The position numbers and the translations under genes were made by a program. DNA of 64,000 bases, taken from assembly GCA_025201765.1 (NCBI GenBank), contig MU623383.1, positions 124,001-188,000 of the forward strand. The letters are read 5' to 3'. Below, piece by piece: positions 1 to 11,422 of this stretch. Each line of letters starts with the position of its first letter. Within the stretch, counting starts at the first letter, position 1. The DNA comes from Daldinia sp. FL1419 (Eukaryota > Ascomycota > Sordariomycetes > Xylariales > Hypoxylaceae). The notes beneath the pieces were generated by a model that was not told where the DNA came from, did no database searches, and saw only the letters and a list, made by a program, of their open reading frames with translations.

Positions 1-228
1 CGAGACAAACCCGTTCTTTTCAGAGTCCTTAAACCCCTCGCCTCTTGCCTTTTTTTTTCGTCACGATCTAACTCCCTAGGCGAGAACAACACCATCTCTT
101 TTGTTTCCTTCCTCGTAATTTCAATCTGTACCAAACACCTTTCGTTTCTTTCGAAGCCTCAACTTGACATTCTTCGTTCTTCATTCTTCACCTAGTCATC
201 AGCAATCGAGGCCTTACGTACTGACATC
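1..228 (+). promoter_or_regulatory. upstream/5' leader of the first gene
   Basis: Pyrimidine-rich stretches (T and CTT runs) lead up to the ATG at 229, a composition usual for promoters and 5' leaders of filamentous fungi. No reading frame is supported. The window starts inside this region, so its full extent is unknown. Confidence 0.4.
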
Positions 229-2043
229 ATGGGGAACTGCATCTCCACATGTCGTGAGCATCCGGGAATGCTATTGCACCCGAACAGCGAGGTAAATGAT
301 ATTATAGTAGAGGTGGCGAACATCTCGAAAAAGCTCGATGAGGTGCTTTTGCGCTCCCAGCGATTCGCTTCCGGAGCGAATTTGTCCGCTATTGGCGTAG
401 CTGTCACTTCGGATGATGCCATTCAAACTCCAGCTGGTACTAACAGCAGGAACCCCTCTGTCAAAAGCTGTAGAGCCAGCAACAAGTCTGGCGGTGGAGA
501 TGTACGATCTTCATCAGACTTTATACAAGACGTTCCCATCGATGATGTCCGAATCGAGACTGCTCGACAGGTCAACTTCAGCCATCCGGCCCGACAGCGA
601 CTTGTTAATAGCGCACCAGCAAGCAACATTCGCGATCTAGGATCTACCAGTGGTGGAAACGTTCCTATCTCCAGTCTACCTCGACCTATAACGGCGAGCA
701 GCCTCAATAAGCCTCTGCCTGGCTACCCCAGCAACGATCCCGTTGCCGCTTACATCGCCCGAGATAAGATGAGGATCAGGGAGGCATTCGGTAAGCTAGC
801 GCCCGAAAAGAACTTTGAAGTCGAAATCATCCGATTTCGTAAGGCGCTAGAAGAAGCGCTCAAATATCTTGCCATATCCGAAGGTGATGCGGATGTTGAC
901 TTGCCTACCCAAGGCGAGGGTAATGATACCAAGCTAATCAAAGATACCGACGTTAATAACGAGGGAAGCAAAGCTGCTGAAGGTGGTTCCAAGGGCAACG
1001 GGATCCACGAGGGTCCTAGCATGGTTATCGAAATCCTTCGCCAAAGAGTAAGTTCCTTCCATCTCAAAAACAATCCTATACCGCATAGCCCTAGTAGATG
1101 TGATAGCAACGGATTGTTGATCAAAGCATACTTACTAACTACTTTGTGAAAGCTATTAAACGTCGTGGAGCTCCAAGAGGAGCTACAGCAGCAGAAGGAG
1201 CAGACTGGGTCGTAGGACACACCTAGTCATCTCGTTGGCGAAGTCAGAGTTCCTAGTCATCAACACACTTCACACACTCCGTCCCCTCTCGGTCAATTCG
1301 TCACTCCCGCGGATACTCCCACGGAGAACCACATCGACACTCCTATTGTCAATTCTGACATAGCTATTCCAGGTCCCCGACGGGTTAAGACAAATCTTAG
1401 TCCTTTTGATTCCGCCGGGCAGCCCCGTCTTACGGTACCCGGTCGACGTCGACCCACAGGCGCTTCCGGCCTAGACACGCCCACCAGACCTCATCCACGA
1501 CCTACTGCTATATACCTCCCTGGTAACGAGCGTGACTGGGTAGACCGGGAACTCGAGCGTATGTCTATGGAGTCCAGAGCGGCATCTCAATCAGATACAC
1601 GAGATTCGTACCTACAATCTTCGGGCACCGAAGATAACATTCAATCGCCTCATGCGATGGCTCTGGTAATCACTACCAGAAACTACCAAGAGGCTCGACC
1701 CGTCATCCTAGCCAAGGTGCGTCGGTTCATTCCTGGCGAGCGTACCGTCGCAAACGTGACCGAATTTATTCTTGGTCTCGACGACGAAACTATTGACTCT
1801 CTAGTCAATGACGAGGATAGCCTGGATCGCCTGCAGCAGATCGTGGGAGCATGCTGTAGCAAATCTGAACTCGTCTACACAGGACCTATCACCCCGGGTC
1901 TTCGACAACAATTTGACAATCAAGCTCAGAATACAAAGGAGCGAAAGGCGGAAGCCTTGGTAGAGAAGTGGGCTGGAGGGGCCGACGCGAGTAAGAAAGA
2001 GAAGGCAATGGGAAAAGGAAAGGAGAAGGTGAAGCATGAGTGA
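229..2043 (+). CDS. putative N-myristoylated coiled-coil protein; long or short form
   Basis: Function not recognised. The protein starts MGNCIST: Gly2 with Ser6 fits the N-myristoylation consensus and Cys4 could be palmitoylated, so membrane attachment is likely (inference). Exon 1 is 229-1047, with donor GTAAGT at 1048. Two acceptors keep frame. AAG ending at 1152 adds LLNVVELQEELQQQKEQTGS, which continues a clear coiled coil (VIEILRQR before it) but meets TAG at 1213-1215, giving 293 aa. TAG ending at 1215 skips this segment and opens 1216-2043, giving 548 aa. The downstream frame is Pro/Thr-rich, then has a folded-looking region (about 1660-1900) and a Lys-rich tail, and it looks genuinely coding. 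A small extra intron at 1209-1256 (donor GTCGTA) would also remove the TAG while keeping the coiled coil. The coding status of both halves is fairly sure; the splice form is not. Confidence 0.6.
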
Positions 2044-2319
2044 AAGGTTTGGCCGCTATCGAAGGTTTTAAAGGAAATGCGGATAAAGGGCCAAGCTCCT
2101 CAAGTTACCGGAAGGTGTTTTAGCTTGTCGACTGCGGGCATTAGGATTCCAAGTGCGTTGTTTTCGCAGGAATAGGATCTCGGGTATGGAACGATTGAGT
2201 ATCTAAAAAGGGAGTTGAAAATGGAAAAAAAGAGGAGGGATTAGGTACCTATGCAATGCGAATGTTTTCGCCGAGAATGGATGAAGGGAAGCTTCGTAAT
2301 TATGAACTGAATTATGAAC

Positions 2320-3947
2320 CTAGTATCGCCAAATGGCGTCGGCCATCTTAACTACCTGACCCATCTCCACGACGTCGTGGACACGGACTATATCGGCGCC
2401 ACCTTGGACAGCCGCCGCAACAGTCGCTGCCGTACCGAATACTCGATCCATCGGCTTAGGTACACCGGTAACCTTGCCGATGAAGCTCTTGCGGCTAGAC
2501 CCTACAAGCCACGGCAAGCCTTCCAGACCAGGCCAACTTCGTAATTCATCGAAGTGACGTAAAAGCTGTAAGTTTTGCTCGCCCACCTTAGCGAATCCTA
2601 GTCCCGGGTCTAGTATGATACGCCATCGACGGATACCTGCTGCTTCAGCTGCCGCTACCCGCTCAAGTAGTTCTCGGGCGATGGTCGGAATAAGACCATC
2701 AGGGTAATCGTTTAGTTTGCTCATCGTACTAGAATTTCCTCTCATATGCATCAGGCAAACAGTCTTGCCTGAACGGGCCATTGTGGTAAGCATATCCGGG
2801 TCCAAAAGACCTGCTGACACGTCATTAATTACGTCTGCGCCAGCCTCAACGGCTGCTTGCGCAACGGACGCTCGGTATGTATCTACGCTAATAGCTACGT
2901 CGTGTGTCTCGGGAAGGCTGCGAATAAGCTCGATAACAGGTAAGACACGGTCTGTCTCTTCTTCAGCACTGACCTCAAGCGTCCCCGGTGCCGTTGACTG
3001 ACCACCGATATCAAAAATCGTGGCGCCTCCCCGAACATAGGCCATGATAGTGTCCCGAAGGGAGTCAGGGGTATGAATACCTCCGTCCGAAAACGAATCC
3101 GGCGTTATATTGAGAATAGCCATGACTTGCGTTTTTCGAGTTACTTTGAGGGCATTCAACGGTTCCACTGAAGGGCAAATCGGCGTCAACGTAGAGAGGG
3201 GCTCAGGAGACGGCGGTAGTTCATTAAGATAATCTTGAATGAGCTTCCAGGGCTTAGAGGCATCTATAGATTTATGCGGTATAAGTTCGGCGAGAGGCCG
3301 TAGAACGAATTCCCGCTCTGGAATTCCTATATGAGGAATTTTAAGTCTCTCGTGAGCAACTACTTCATCCTCGTAGAGTAAGATGTCCAAGTCGATGTTC
3401 CGAGGCCCCTTGTCTACGAGCTTCTGTCGCCCCATGGACTTCTCGATATCTTGCAATTGGTCTAGCAAAGATAGGGGCTCTAGATCCGTCTCTACCTAAA
3501 GAGGATTGCTCAGCCCGCATTCTTGGGGGTTTGGAAAATAGATGGACGTACTTCGCAAGCTCCGTTAACAAACCTATCCTGATTTAGAACATACATAGGT
3601 TCGGTTTCCCAGAGGCTACTGGTTCTTTTTACCTTGATACCTCTCGAATCCATCTCCTTACATGCTTGCTCGATCATGGCAATCCGGTCACCTACATTAC
3701 TACCCAGAGCAATGTAGGCTTTCCGCTTTTCGCGGCGTCGTTCTGCACAACCGCACGTTTTTGAAGACGGGCTAACTGAAAATTGACGATCCATTATTAT
3801 TCTCCTTCTTTCAGGAACCAACCGAATCCGCGAATAAATGGGGACCGGTCGAAGTGAGGAACTGAGAGCAAAAGATGGGTTGATGTGAGATGGAAGCACA
3901 CGAGCACAACGAAACGTATAGCTCCATGCTGATGAGAGAAGAATCAT
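2320..3947 (-). CDS. FOL1: bifunctional HPPK-dihydropteroate synthase (folate biosynthesis)
   Basis: Makes 7,8-dihydropteroate: HPPK pyrophosphorylates 6-hydroxymethyl-dihydropterin, and DHPS joins the product to p-aminobenzoate (the sulfonamide target). Exons 3947-3552 and 3495-2320; intron 3496-3551 (donor GTACGT, acceptor TTTAG) joins ..NGACE to VETDLEPL.. in frame, giving 523 aa. HPPK signatures: YIALGSNVGDR and GPRNIDLDILLYED. DHPS signatures: ILNITPDSFSDGG, DIGGQSTAPG, LMHMRG, ILDPGLGFAK, GSSRKSFIG and a C-terminal RVHDV. The first ~50 residues are rich in Arg/Ser/hydrophobics with only one acidic residue, like a mitochondrial presequence; yeast Fol1 is mitochondrial. A start at 3794 (MDRQFSV, 472 aa) is the alternative. 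Yeast Fol1 also carries a dihydroneopterin aldolase (FolB) domain at its N-terminus. None is visible here, so that activity must be encoded elsewhere. Divergent from the nitronate monooxygenase gene. Confidence 0.93.
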
Positions 3948-4943
3948 TGAAACTTGACTTATTAGAATTTGGTCTTGACCCGCAAACGAGCAATCGCCTC
4001 ATTGGACAATTATGCATTATAAGCACTGGGAATTTGGGAAACTACACCTGAATCGAAGAAAGCGTAAAGCTGACTGGGAAATTTTGCAAGTGGAACTTTG
4101 GACCCCTGATTCCTTACTGTATAAGTACCTAGGTACATACGTAGTTGTACGTAGGTATCTATTCTTATCTTATCTGCTGCTTCACTTGGATTATATAAGA
4201 TAATAAACGCACGGGTCCTGATCTAAGAGGTACCTCTTATATGTACATATTGTACCTACCTACTGTATGGACCTATGGAACCCAGGTAGGTACCTACATA
4301 ATGTACCAACATCGTAGGTATTATGCTGTGCTACCTCATACATAGTAGAGTTCCAATAAGATGCCGACGTAAAATGACGGCAGTATTTATTTTTATTTTT
4401 CTGGAGCGCAACATGTTAGTTACACCACTTTGTTCTTCTTTCAACGTGTTTCAAAATGTATGAAATCATTATCGCAGAAATGGCTTCGAATGCTAAAAAG
4501 CAAACTTTCTCGACGTTACACATAACCAGGTAGTTACACTAACTACCTAAGGTACCTATAACTACCGTAATCGCGATAATCCACGCGAAAACGAACCTCG
4601 GTTCGGCTATGACCCGGATTGGATTAGGCCTCCGAAGACTTGCATCCAAGTGTTGCCTCGGCTTCCCCAGCTTTAATCATGGGGTGGATTGCTATTCTAT
4701 ATCCTGAATATACCCCGATTTTGATCCTTTTCGTCTATTCTTTTACTATTCCCATTGTCGCCTGTGTTGCCGATACCAAGACGTTCTTCTTTTTAGTACT
4801 GCGCGAGTCTAGCAACCGGGATTTACTTTTGCTATTTAATATACCCCGGATTTCCAGGTATCTAGATCACAGGCTGAATCTAACTTCGTCATCTCGATCG
4901 CCGCCACGTACAGTTTTGCATTAGTACTTGGAAGATAATCAAA
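3948..4943. other. divergent intergenic region with TACCTAC/GTAGGTA motifs
   Basis: About 1 kb between two divergent genes. It holds many copies of the tetranucleotide-like TACC/GGTA motif, densest at 4125-4160 and 4235-4320, including palindromic forms such as GGTAGGTACC. An open frame at 4640-4924 has no domain and overlaps likely promoter sequence. No RNA gene was seen. Confidence 0.5.
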
Positions 4944-6193
4944 ATGGCTTCACCACGTAAGTCACAACCCAACACGTATCCCCTTACTCGTGAGTAAAGC
5001 GCTAACAAGATACGACGGTACAGAGAGGATCCGAACTCCCGTCACCGATCTATTCAAGATCAACCACCCTATCCTTTTGGCTGGAATGAACGTCGCGGCC
5101 GGTCCCAAGCTCGCAGCCGCCGTCACGAATGCTGGTGGTCTCGGTGTCATCGGAGGCATGTCCTACAGCCCGGACATGCTAAAGGAGCAAATCGACGAGT
5201 TGAAATCCTATCTCCACGACAAGAATGCGCCGTTTGGTATCGACCTTCTTATTCCCCAGGTTGGCGGCAACGCCCGCAAAACCAAGTAAGCCCAAAACAT
5301 TCGCCCATATCGAGTAATGACGGCTGTTTATAGACGTGCTGCTAACCCCGCTGGGATATAGCTATGATTACACAAAAGGCAAACTCGACCAATTAGTCGA
5401 CGTCGTTATCGAATCGGGAGCCAAACTCTTCGTTTCCGCTGTCGGTGTACCACCCAAGGCCGTCGTCGACAAGCTACACAAGCACGGTATCTACTACATG
5501 AACATGGTTGGACACCCCAAGCACGTCCAAAAGGCACTCGACATCGGTTGCGATATCATCTGCGCTCAGGGTGGTGAGGGTGGAGGTCATACCGGAGACG
5601 TGCCGACTACTGTTCTTATTCCGGCATGTGTGCAGATCTGCAAGGGAAAGAAGAGCGTAGTTTCTGGCCAACAGGTTCCAGTCATCGCTGCCGGTGGTAT
5701 TCATAACGGGCAGATGTTAGCTGCCGCGTTGATGATGGGCGCGAGCGCCGTCTGGGTTGGTACCCGATTTATCCTGGCCGATGAGGCTGGTGCGCCTGAG
5801 TCGCACAAGGAGTCAGTGCGAACCGCCGGCTTCGATGACACGATCCGAACCCTGATTTTTACCGGTCGACCCTTGCGGGTACGAAAGAATCCGTACATCG
5901 AGAACTGGGAGAACGAGCGCCAAGCCGAGATCAAGGAATTGACTGCTAAGGGTATCCTTCCCTACGAGCATGACCTAGAGAAGGTAGCAAACGGCACGTC
6001 CGAAGGCTCAGGCAAAGAGAGCGAGAGCGAAGAGGACGTCGATGACTTAATGGACCAGTTCCGACCTTACTTGATGGGCAAGTGTGCCGCGCTAGTAAAT
6101 GAGCAAAAGAGCGCTAAGGCTATCGTGGACGAATTCATCGAGGATGCCACAACGATGCTAAACCAAGGCGCCAAGATGGTGGCCAAATTGTAA
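4944..6193 (+). CDS. nitronate monooxygenase (2-nitropropane dioxygenase family)
   Basis: FMN-dependent TIM-barrel enzyme of the NMO family, expected to oxidise alkyl nitronates such as propionate-3-nitronate with O2. Exons 4944-4956, 5024-5285 and 5362-6193; introns 4957-5023 and 5286-5361 have GTAAGT/GTAAGC donors and CAG/TAG acceptors with GCTAAC branch-like sites. The joins read MASPQRIRTPV.. and ..ARKTNYDYTKGK, giving 368 aa. Visible motifs: the N-terminal flavin segment HPILLAGMN, NAGGLGVIGG, the GGEGGGHTGD loop whose His168 matches the catalytic base of class I NMOs, and the phosphate-binding AAGGIHNGQ..GASAVWVGTRF. The C-terminus carries an acidic Ser/Glu stretch (~305-320) before a helical tail. 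The 13-nt first exon fixes the start: the frame upstream of 5024 is not open to any better ATG. Specificity within the family is inferred, not shown. Confidence 0.92.
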
Positions 6194-6419
6194 GAGGAAT
6201 GAACTTGTCGGAGGAATCCTAGAATATTCGATACCTTTTTTATATTTGTATATATCCACAGGCGTGTGCAAGGAGAAGTATTAGCGCAGTGCCGGTCCAT
6301 ATCCAAGATTTAAGCGCTATAATGGAGCACGATACCTATTATTTATAGGTAAGACTGCACATATAAATTACGTATACATATGCTACCTATCAGCTATCAT
6401 CGCCAGCAAGGCGTGATTG

Positions 6420-7799
6420 TCAATATTTACAATGCCCTCGCAGTGGTATTCGAGGTTGTTGTTTATACCGTTCAGATTCTCCTTCTAACTCCTGCCGTCG
6501 CCGATCTTCCTCTGCTGTCGGAGGCCAGCTAAATCTTCCAATGGAATCATATGCCTTTTCATGAATCAGGACTGGTTCTAGGCGAACTGATTGTTCTATG
6601 CTCTGAGTTTCCTTCAGGTACTGCCTTTGGGCCTTAAGCGCGCCGTATTGCTTGAAATCATACATTTCCTGGCCCGGACCAAGATACCCGTTCCCATCTT
6701 CCTCTAACAAACTACTATCAAAGGTTTCCGTTGGACATCGTATCGCCCTAGTACTCGCCGACTCGTTCTCAGACCGGCGGTGGGTTGTTGCTCGAAATAG
6801 GTTGTAAACTACAGGTAGACAGGCGCAGATTATATACGAGAAAAGCTCCAAATTCGCCCATAACCAAGCAAGAGTCAAGGTATCTAAGTAGAATTGTTAA
6901 TTCACTTACACCTACGCTGAGATATGGGTCATTGCGATTATTCTAATACTTACTACGATCGTTAATTCCCGTATAGACAACCCGCATGATACCAAAGACA
7001 GTAGATCTAAATAAATTAGCAAGATGAGCTATAGGAACGTGCAATGGCAAGTAGAAACTCCCCAATACGTACATCACGGCGAAAAGGAGGAGGATAGATA
7101 TCTCAATTTTGCGCTTTTTACTCATATGAAGCTGCCATATTCTCCACTGCACCAACCCTATAACAGCTATATCTATGAGTATATTGATGCTGCCCATGGT
7201 TACATAGAATGCCACGGTGTTGATCGAAGTATGCGGTATAGTGGTATCCCATTGTGCTTCCGCCGGGCTATCAGCGAATATGAGGCCAAACGTGTACGTG
7301 ATGCAGACCGCCACAACAAGAATTATCATACCATCTATAAGGAGTATGAATTGCGTGTGGACGGCGAATATCCACTTGTATAGTAACAAGACCGAAGTCT
7401 TAGAGGAACCAACGCTGAACGTATAGAGAATTTCGCCAGCAAGATCCGTCTATTGGAGCAGAATACTTAGCGGTCAGTTCTCGTTTAGGGACAAGTAGGT
7501 AACATGATATATATAAGGGGTAAACTCACCTTCGCACATGCATCTAATTGTGAAGTTGTATAATTATCATCGCGATAACCCGTCAAGGCGCATAAGAAGC
7601 CAGACACATACGCCCCAACGCCCGTAATAAATGCTATTAGTATAACCCAGTCACCCCATCCGATGATATTCTTCCGTTGCTGATGGACAAATCGTAGAAT
7701 AACGGATACGAATGCCAGGAGCAAAAAAACACCCGAGACAATGTTGTCGTCTATGAAGCGTTGATTTATTTCCTTTGGTTGAAGCGAAGACATAATCAT
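6420..7799 (-). CDS. SAT4 family / PTH11-like seven-helix membrane protein
   Basis: Fungal-specific rhodopsin-fold integral membrane protein of the SAT4 family, related to PTH11-type receptors; ligand and role unknown. Exons 7799-7530, 7449-6954 and 6883-6420; introns 7450-7529 (GTGAGT..TAG) and 6884-6953 (GTAAGT..TAG). The first join reads LDACAK|TDLAGEILYTFSVGS and the second ..NDRNTLTLAWLWANLE, giving 409 aa. Family landmarks: GWGDWVILIAF (WDD-like), KTSVLLLYKWIF (KLSILLFYxRIF-like), a segment with HTSINTVAFY..NILID (usual TIPDTCIN..NIxxD) and LELFSYIICACLPVV (usual ExxxxIICACLPxL). A ~130-residue charged cytoplasmic tail follows the last helix. The start MIMSSLQ is chosen because it directly precedes the first helix; an ATG at 7853 in frame would add 18 residues. 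Tail to tail with the nitronate monooxygenase gene, 226 bp apart. Confidence 0.85.
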
Positions 7800-9804
7800 A
7801 AATAGTGTTGTGACCTTAAGATGTGATTCAATTGAAAGCCAATCGCGGCACAAGATATGAACAAGATTGGATAGTAGATATTTGCAGAATAACCCCTAAC
7901 ATGGCGTTGAAGATTCCTCGATATCAAACCGACAACTACGTAAAGACAAGATAAATTGCATTTTTTCTACTTCGTATATATATAGGCTGCACCTCGGTTC
8001 CCTTCAACGCTGGATATCCTACACTACACAGAAAATTATGCATCTTGCTAATCGCATTTGGGTCGCAGCCTTATCCCCGAAGAGATCTTGGATATTCGTA
8101 GGGCCTCGTATAAGGATCATGTGGGCACCAAAGGGAATATCCTATCACAGGCATTCTCCCTGCTTACATCCTTCGGCTCGAGCCGCACAATTGCGAAGTA
8201 GAGCCTTGCGGATGTATATAAATCGGGGAACACGTAGAAATACCACGTTTCATACAATGATTCTCGCGATGACTTTTCTCGCCTTAATACAGCTAAGCCC
8301 CTCAAACCACTGATATACCACTTCATTCATGGCCACCGACCGCCATCAGGTGTCTACCTAGGCTAGAACAGATATAACATTCTCTCTCGGTCCCTCGTGG
8401 AATTTCTAATATACTTATATAAGACTTAAGTGCCAAATCTATTTTTCATAAACCTGATATCGTGAGCAACACGCCATCCCCGATACTAACCAACGCAAGG
8501 GATAGATAATGGCACGATTAGCAGTGCTCGAGACATTCAGGCATTCTCGGGTCCGAAATAACACACCAGCGCAAAATAAGCAGGTATTCACAAGTAATAT
8601 CAAACAGCACAGACGTTGCTACTTAACAGCCGCGTCCCGAATCCCGATGTAGGATCATGGCAAGTTCCGGGTCCAAATCACAATTGCTAGGTATAAAGCG
8701 GAACGAATCATGGACAATCAATATATGCCAGGAAGAAGCGATCTTATCGGTGCACATTCCTGCATCATACCGTTTCACTTAGCATCCCGGGGACGCTTTC
8801 TTGCATATCCAGTGTCTCGGCAAGCAACCGACTGCTACCCCGTATGCAGCGCTTCTTCCCGAGGGTTGTTTGTTAACTACCACACGATATATCCTTTAGA
8901 TACACTTTTGCGTGAACCAACAGACTACACGTCGCTAATAGAATTATCGCACTTGTTAATAGGTATAGGGGATTTGAGACTGCCAATAATACACAATACA
9001 TTTGTTAAAATTTACTTGGGCATTTCGTTAAATTATTCTAGCCGTAAACGAATAAGACAAGCATAATAAGTACCATAACTACCTATGCGAAGCAATCTTG
9101 CAGTAGGTAGACAATTTCCTATGTACAATCAGCTCTACAAACCGAAATTTCAGCTAAAAGAGGTAAGCCAAGCCTCATCTCTCGTCATAAGTACTACTAC
9201 AAGCCTCTTCCCGCAGCGCACACGTTATCATTGGTCAAATATGCGACCTGTCGCGTTTATCTCTTAACAAGTGTGGAAACATGTAAGCCGCCACATTATG
9301 TAGCTACGCAGAGGCGAATGTCTGTTATTATCGGGCGCCGAAGACAGTCGGAGGGCTTCTCTATTCGACTCCTCGAATGTGTGTTTTTATTAAAAAGGCC
9401 TTTTGGATACCAACATATCCTACAAACCAATTAGGTCAAAGGTAAATAATCTAGCAACTGCACTGAATACTCCAATCATGATCTAACGTAGTACAATATA
9501 TTTTATCGATGATGAATGTTGACTTTCCCTACCTACCTACCTACGTAATGAGGGGTGGGTCTTATAAGCCAAAGATGTCCGAAATTATACTAGTATCGAC
9601 ATCTTCCAAAGATGATATAACTACCTACCTACCTATCCAATTAAAGAAACGACGATTTATGATAAATCCATAATATAAGAAATTCCTATAATTATTTATC
9701 CCATAACCCATCAATAAAAGAGCTATAATATCCAAATATCCATCGCTGAAAATCGGATGCGCCCCTCGCGCCGCATCAAGATCCCTGCTACACGTGGGCG
9801 CCAG
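7800..9804. other. 2.0 kb gene-free region left of the AT-rich island
   Basis: Open frames here (for example 8038-8313 and 8710-9066) are short and lack recognisable domains or fungal codon bias. Base composition drifts toward AT near 9450-9800, where TACCTACCTAC runs occur at 9530-9545 and 9620-9637. This may be old, decayed repeat sequence, but no coding remnant could be identified by eye. Confidence 0.4.
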
Positions 9805-9835
9805 GTACAAATCGGGTCTAGGAAGTCTCCGGACA
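9805..9835 (+). repeat. left terminal inverted repeat
   Basis: 31 bp, identical to the reverse complement of 12392-12422. It contains GTCTAGGAAGTCTCCGGACA at its inner end. The match stops sharply: the next inner base differs (C here, G in the other arm). Confidence 0.9.
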
Positions 9836-10110
9836 CCTATAATTATTTACTATTAAAATAATAAAATATTAATAACTTTACAACCACATATTCAATTTCA
9901 TTAAAATTAAATGTATTAAAATGAATAAATTTTTTATTTTTAATTTAATATATTTTTATTAATATATTATTAATATTTTAAATATTAAATATTAAATTTT
10001 AATTTTTTATAAATTTATATAAAAAAAAAATCTTAAATTACTATTTAAATTGCTAATATATAAAGTTATAAAAAATATTATAAATTAATATAATATTAAA
10101 GATTTAATAT

Positions 10111-10294
10111 TGTGAGAATATTGGTTATATGATTATAGTGGGATGGATCTATTTTAATCCTATATATAAACTACATATTCTAATCGTACGATCAAAATAC
10201 GTACTTATTTTTTTTACAAAACCATTTTTTACTAAATTGATTTGAATACCTTTACTTTTATTATTGTATGCAATGGTACCTTGTTCATCCAACA
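10111..10294 (+). repeat. left LTR of the nested retroelement
   Basis: TG..CA ends intact. It contains the shared blocks GAATATTGGTTAT near its start and AATGGTACCTT near its end, also present in the copy at 11423-11605. Confidence 0.6.
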
Positions 10295-10373
10295 TTGATT
10301 AGTGATTGACGACAATTACAGACCAGTTAGGATGCCCGAAAGGGAGGAAATAGGTTTAATAATGAATATAATA

Positions 10374-10573
10374 ACCTCAAGATTTTATATTTCAATATAT
10401 GATTTTAAGCTCAGGATTTTATATTCTCGTGTATGGTTTTGGGAACACTCGTATTTCGCGCTAGATTTGGATCTTGATGAGAAGAGACAAGCGACCTCAG
10501 GATTTCATGCTCTAGTGTATGGTTTTAAGCTTGAAGCTTTATATTATTATGCATAGTTTTAAGAACACCTCGT
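10374..10573 (+). repeat. internal duplicated ~35-bp repeats
   Basis: Four diverged copies of a ~35-bp unit (core TCAGGATTTTAT..GTATGGTTTT) lie at about 10374, 10409, 10494 and 10529, arranged as two adjacent pairs. Each pair is followed by a GAACACTCG/GAACACCTCG block, so the higher-order period is ~120 bp. The open frame at 10302-10556 is built from these repeats and is not taken as a gene. Confidence 0.6.
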
Positions 10574-11422
10574 GCTAATTTAAGATTTCTGGAAGGTAGA
10601 AACAGCTTTAGTGCTGAATTTACAGTCCAAAATCTACATCTATCATATATAGGTAGATAATATTGAGGTTTCCTTTATTGGTAAAATGGTTTTGGGGGAA
10701 TTTATACTAATCATATCACGCATTCATTATGCATTTTGTGTTTATAACACCTATGTTTACTATAACACCACCTGATAAGCAAGAATTATGCGTCTATCAC
10801 GCACCTGTGTTTACAACACCACGAGAAACATTGAGAAAGAGCAACAAACACTAAGATCACGTTGCGATTTTACTTTATTAGTAAATTTTAAGTTTTACCT
10901 GAAAATTTTTAACTTTACCCCCACTAAAAGGTTTTGCCTATCACCAATATTTGAGAAAACAGCAACTCAGCACCTAAAAAAACAACAAGCAAGTTTTATA
11001 AGCACTTCGATAAGTTCTGGCAATTCTTCAACTTTATTAAGAAAGTTCTTAAAATATTTTCGATACCAATTATACGATATGAATAATACCAACTATATTT
11101 ATCGATCGATTCGAACAAACGAACGAACGAATAATAACTTTTAAAAAGAAAGAATTGTTAAATAGGATTATATATAAAATTGTTATATGTTTCAAAATGG
11201 TTGATTGTTATTTTTTTGAATAAGGTTTATAAAAATAATTAAATTTTTAATTATTTTTGTATTTAAAATATAAATATAAAAGGTTATTAGTTTAGTTTGA
11301 TAAGAACAAAAGGAGGATTATAAAAAAAACTAATTTTAATACGTTTAAATGTTTTAAGATTGTAATTTAACTAACGTTCGTACAATATTACATAATTTCA
11401 TAAGAAAAGAAAAAATTATTAA

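Noticed and set aside
4640..4924. 94-aa open frame upstream of the nitronate monooxygenase gene
   Set aside because: Hydrophobic but with no domain; it lies in the divergent promoter region and ends right before the NMO start.
8710..9066. 118-aa open frame
   Set aside because: Random composition and no motifs; it sits in a decaying region near the transposon island.
10302..10556. 84-aa open frame inside the island
   Set aside because: It is a translation of duplicated 35-bp repeats, not a protein-like sequence.
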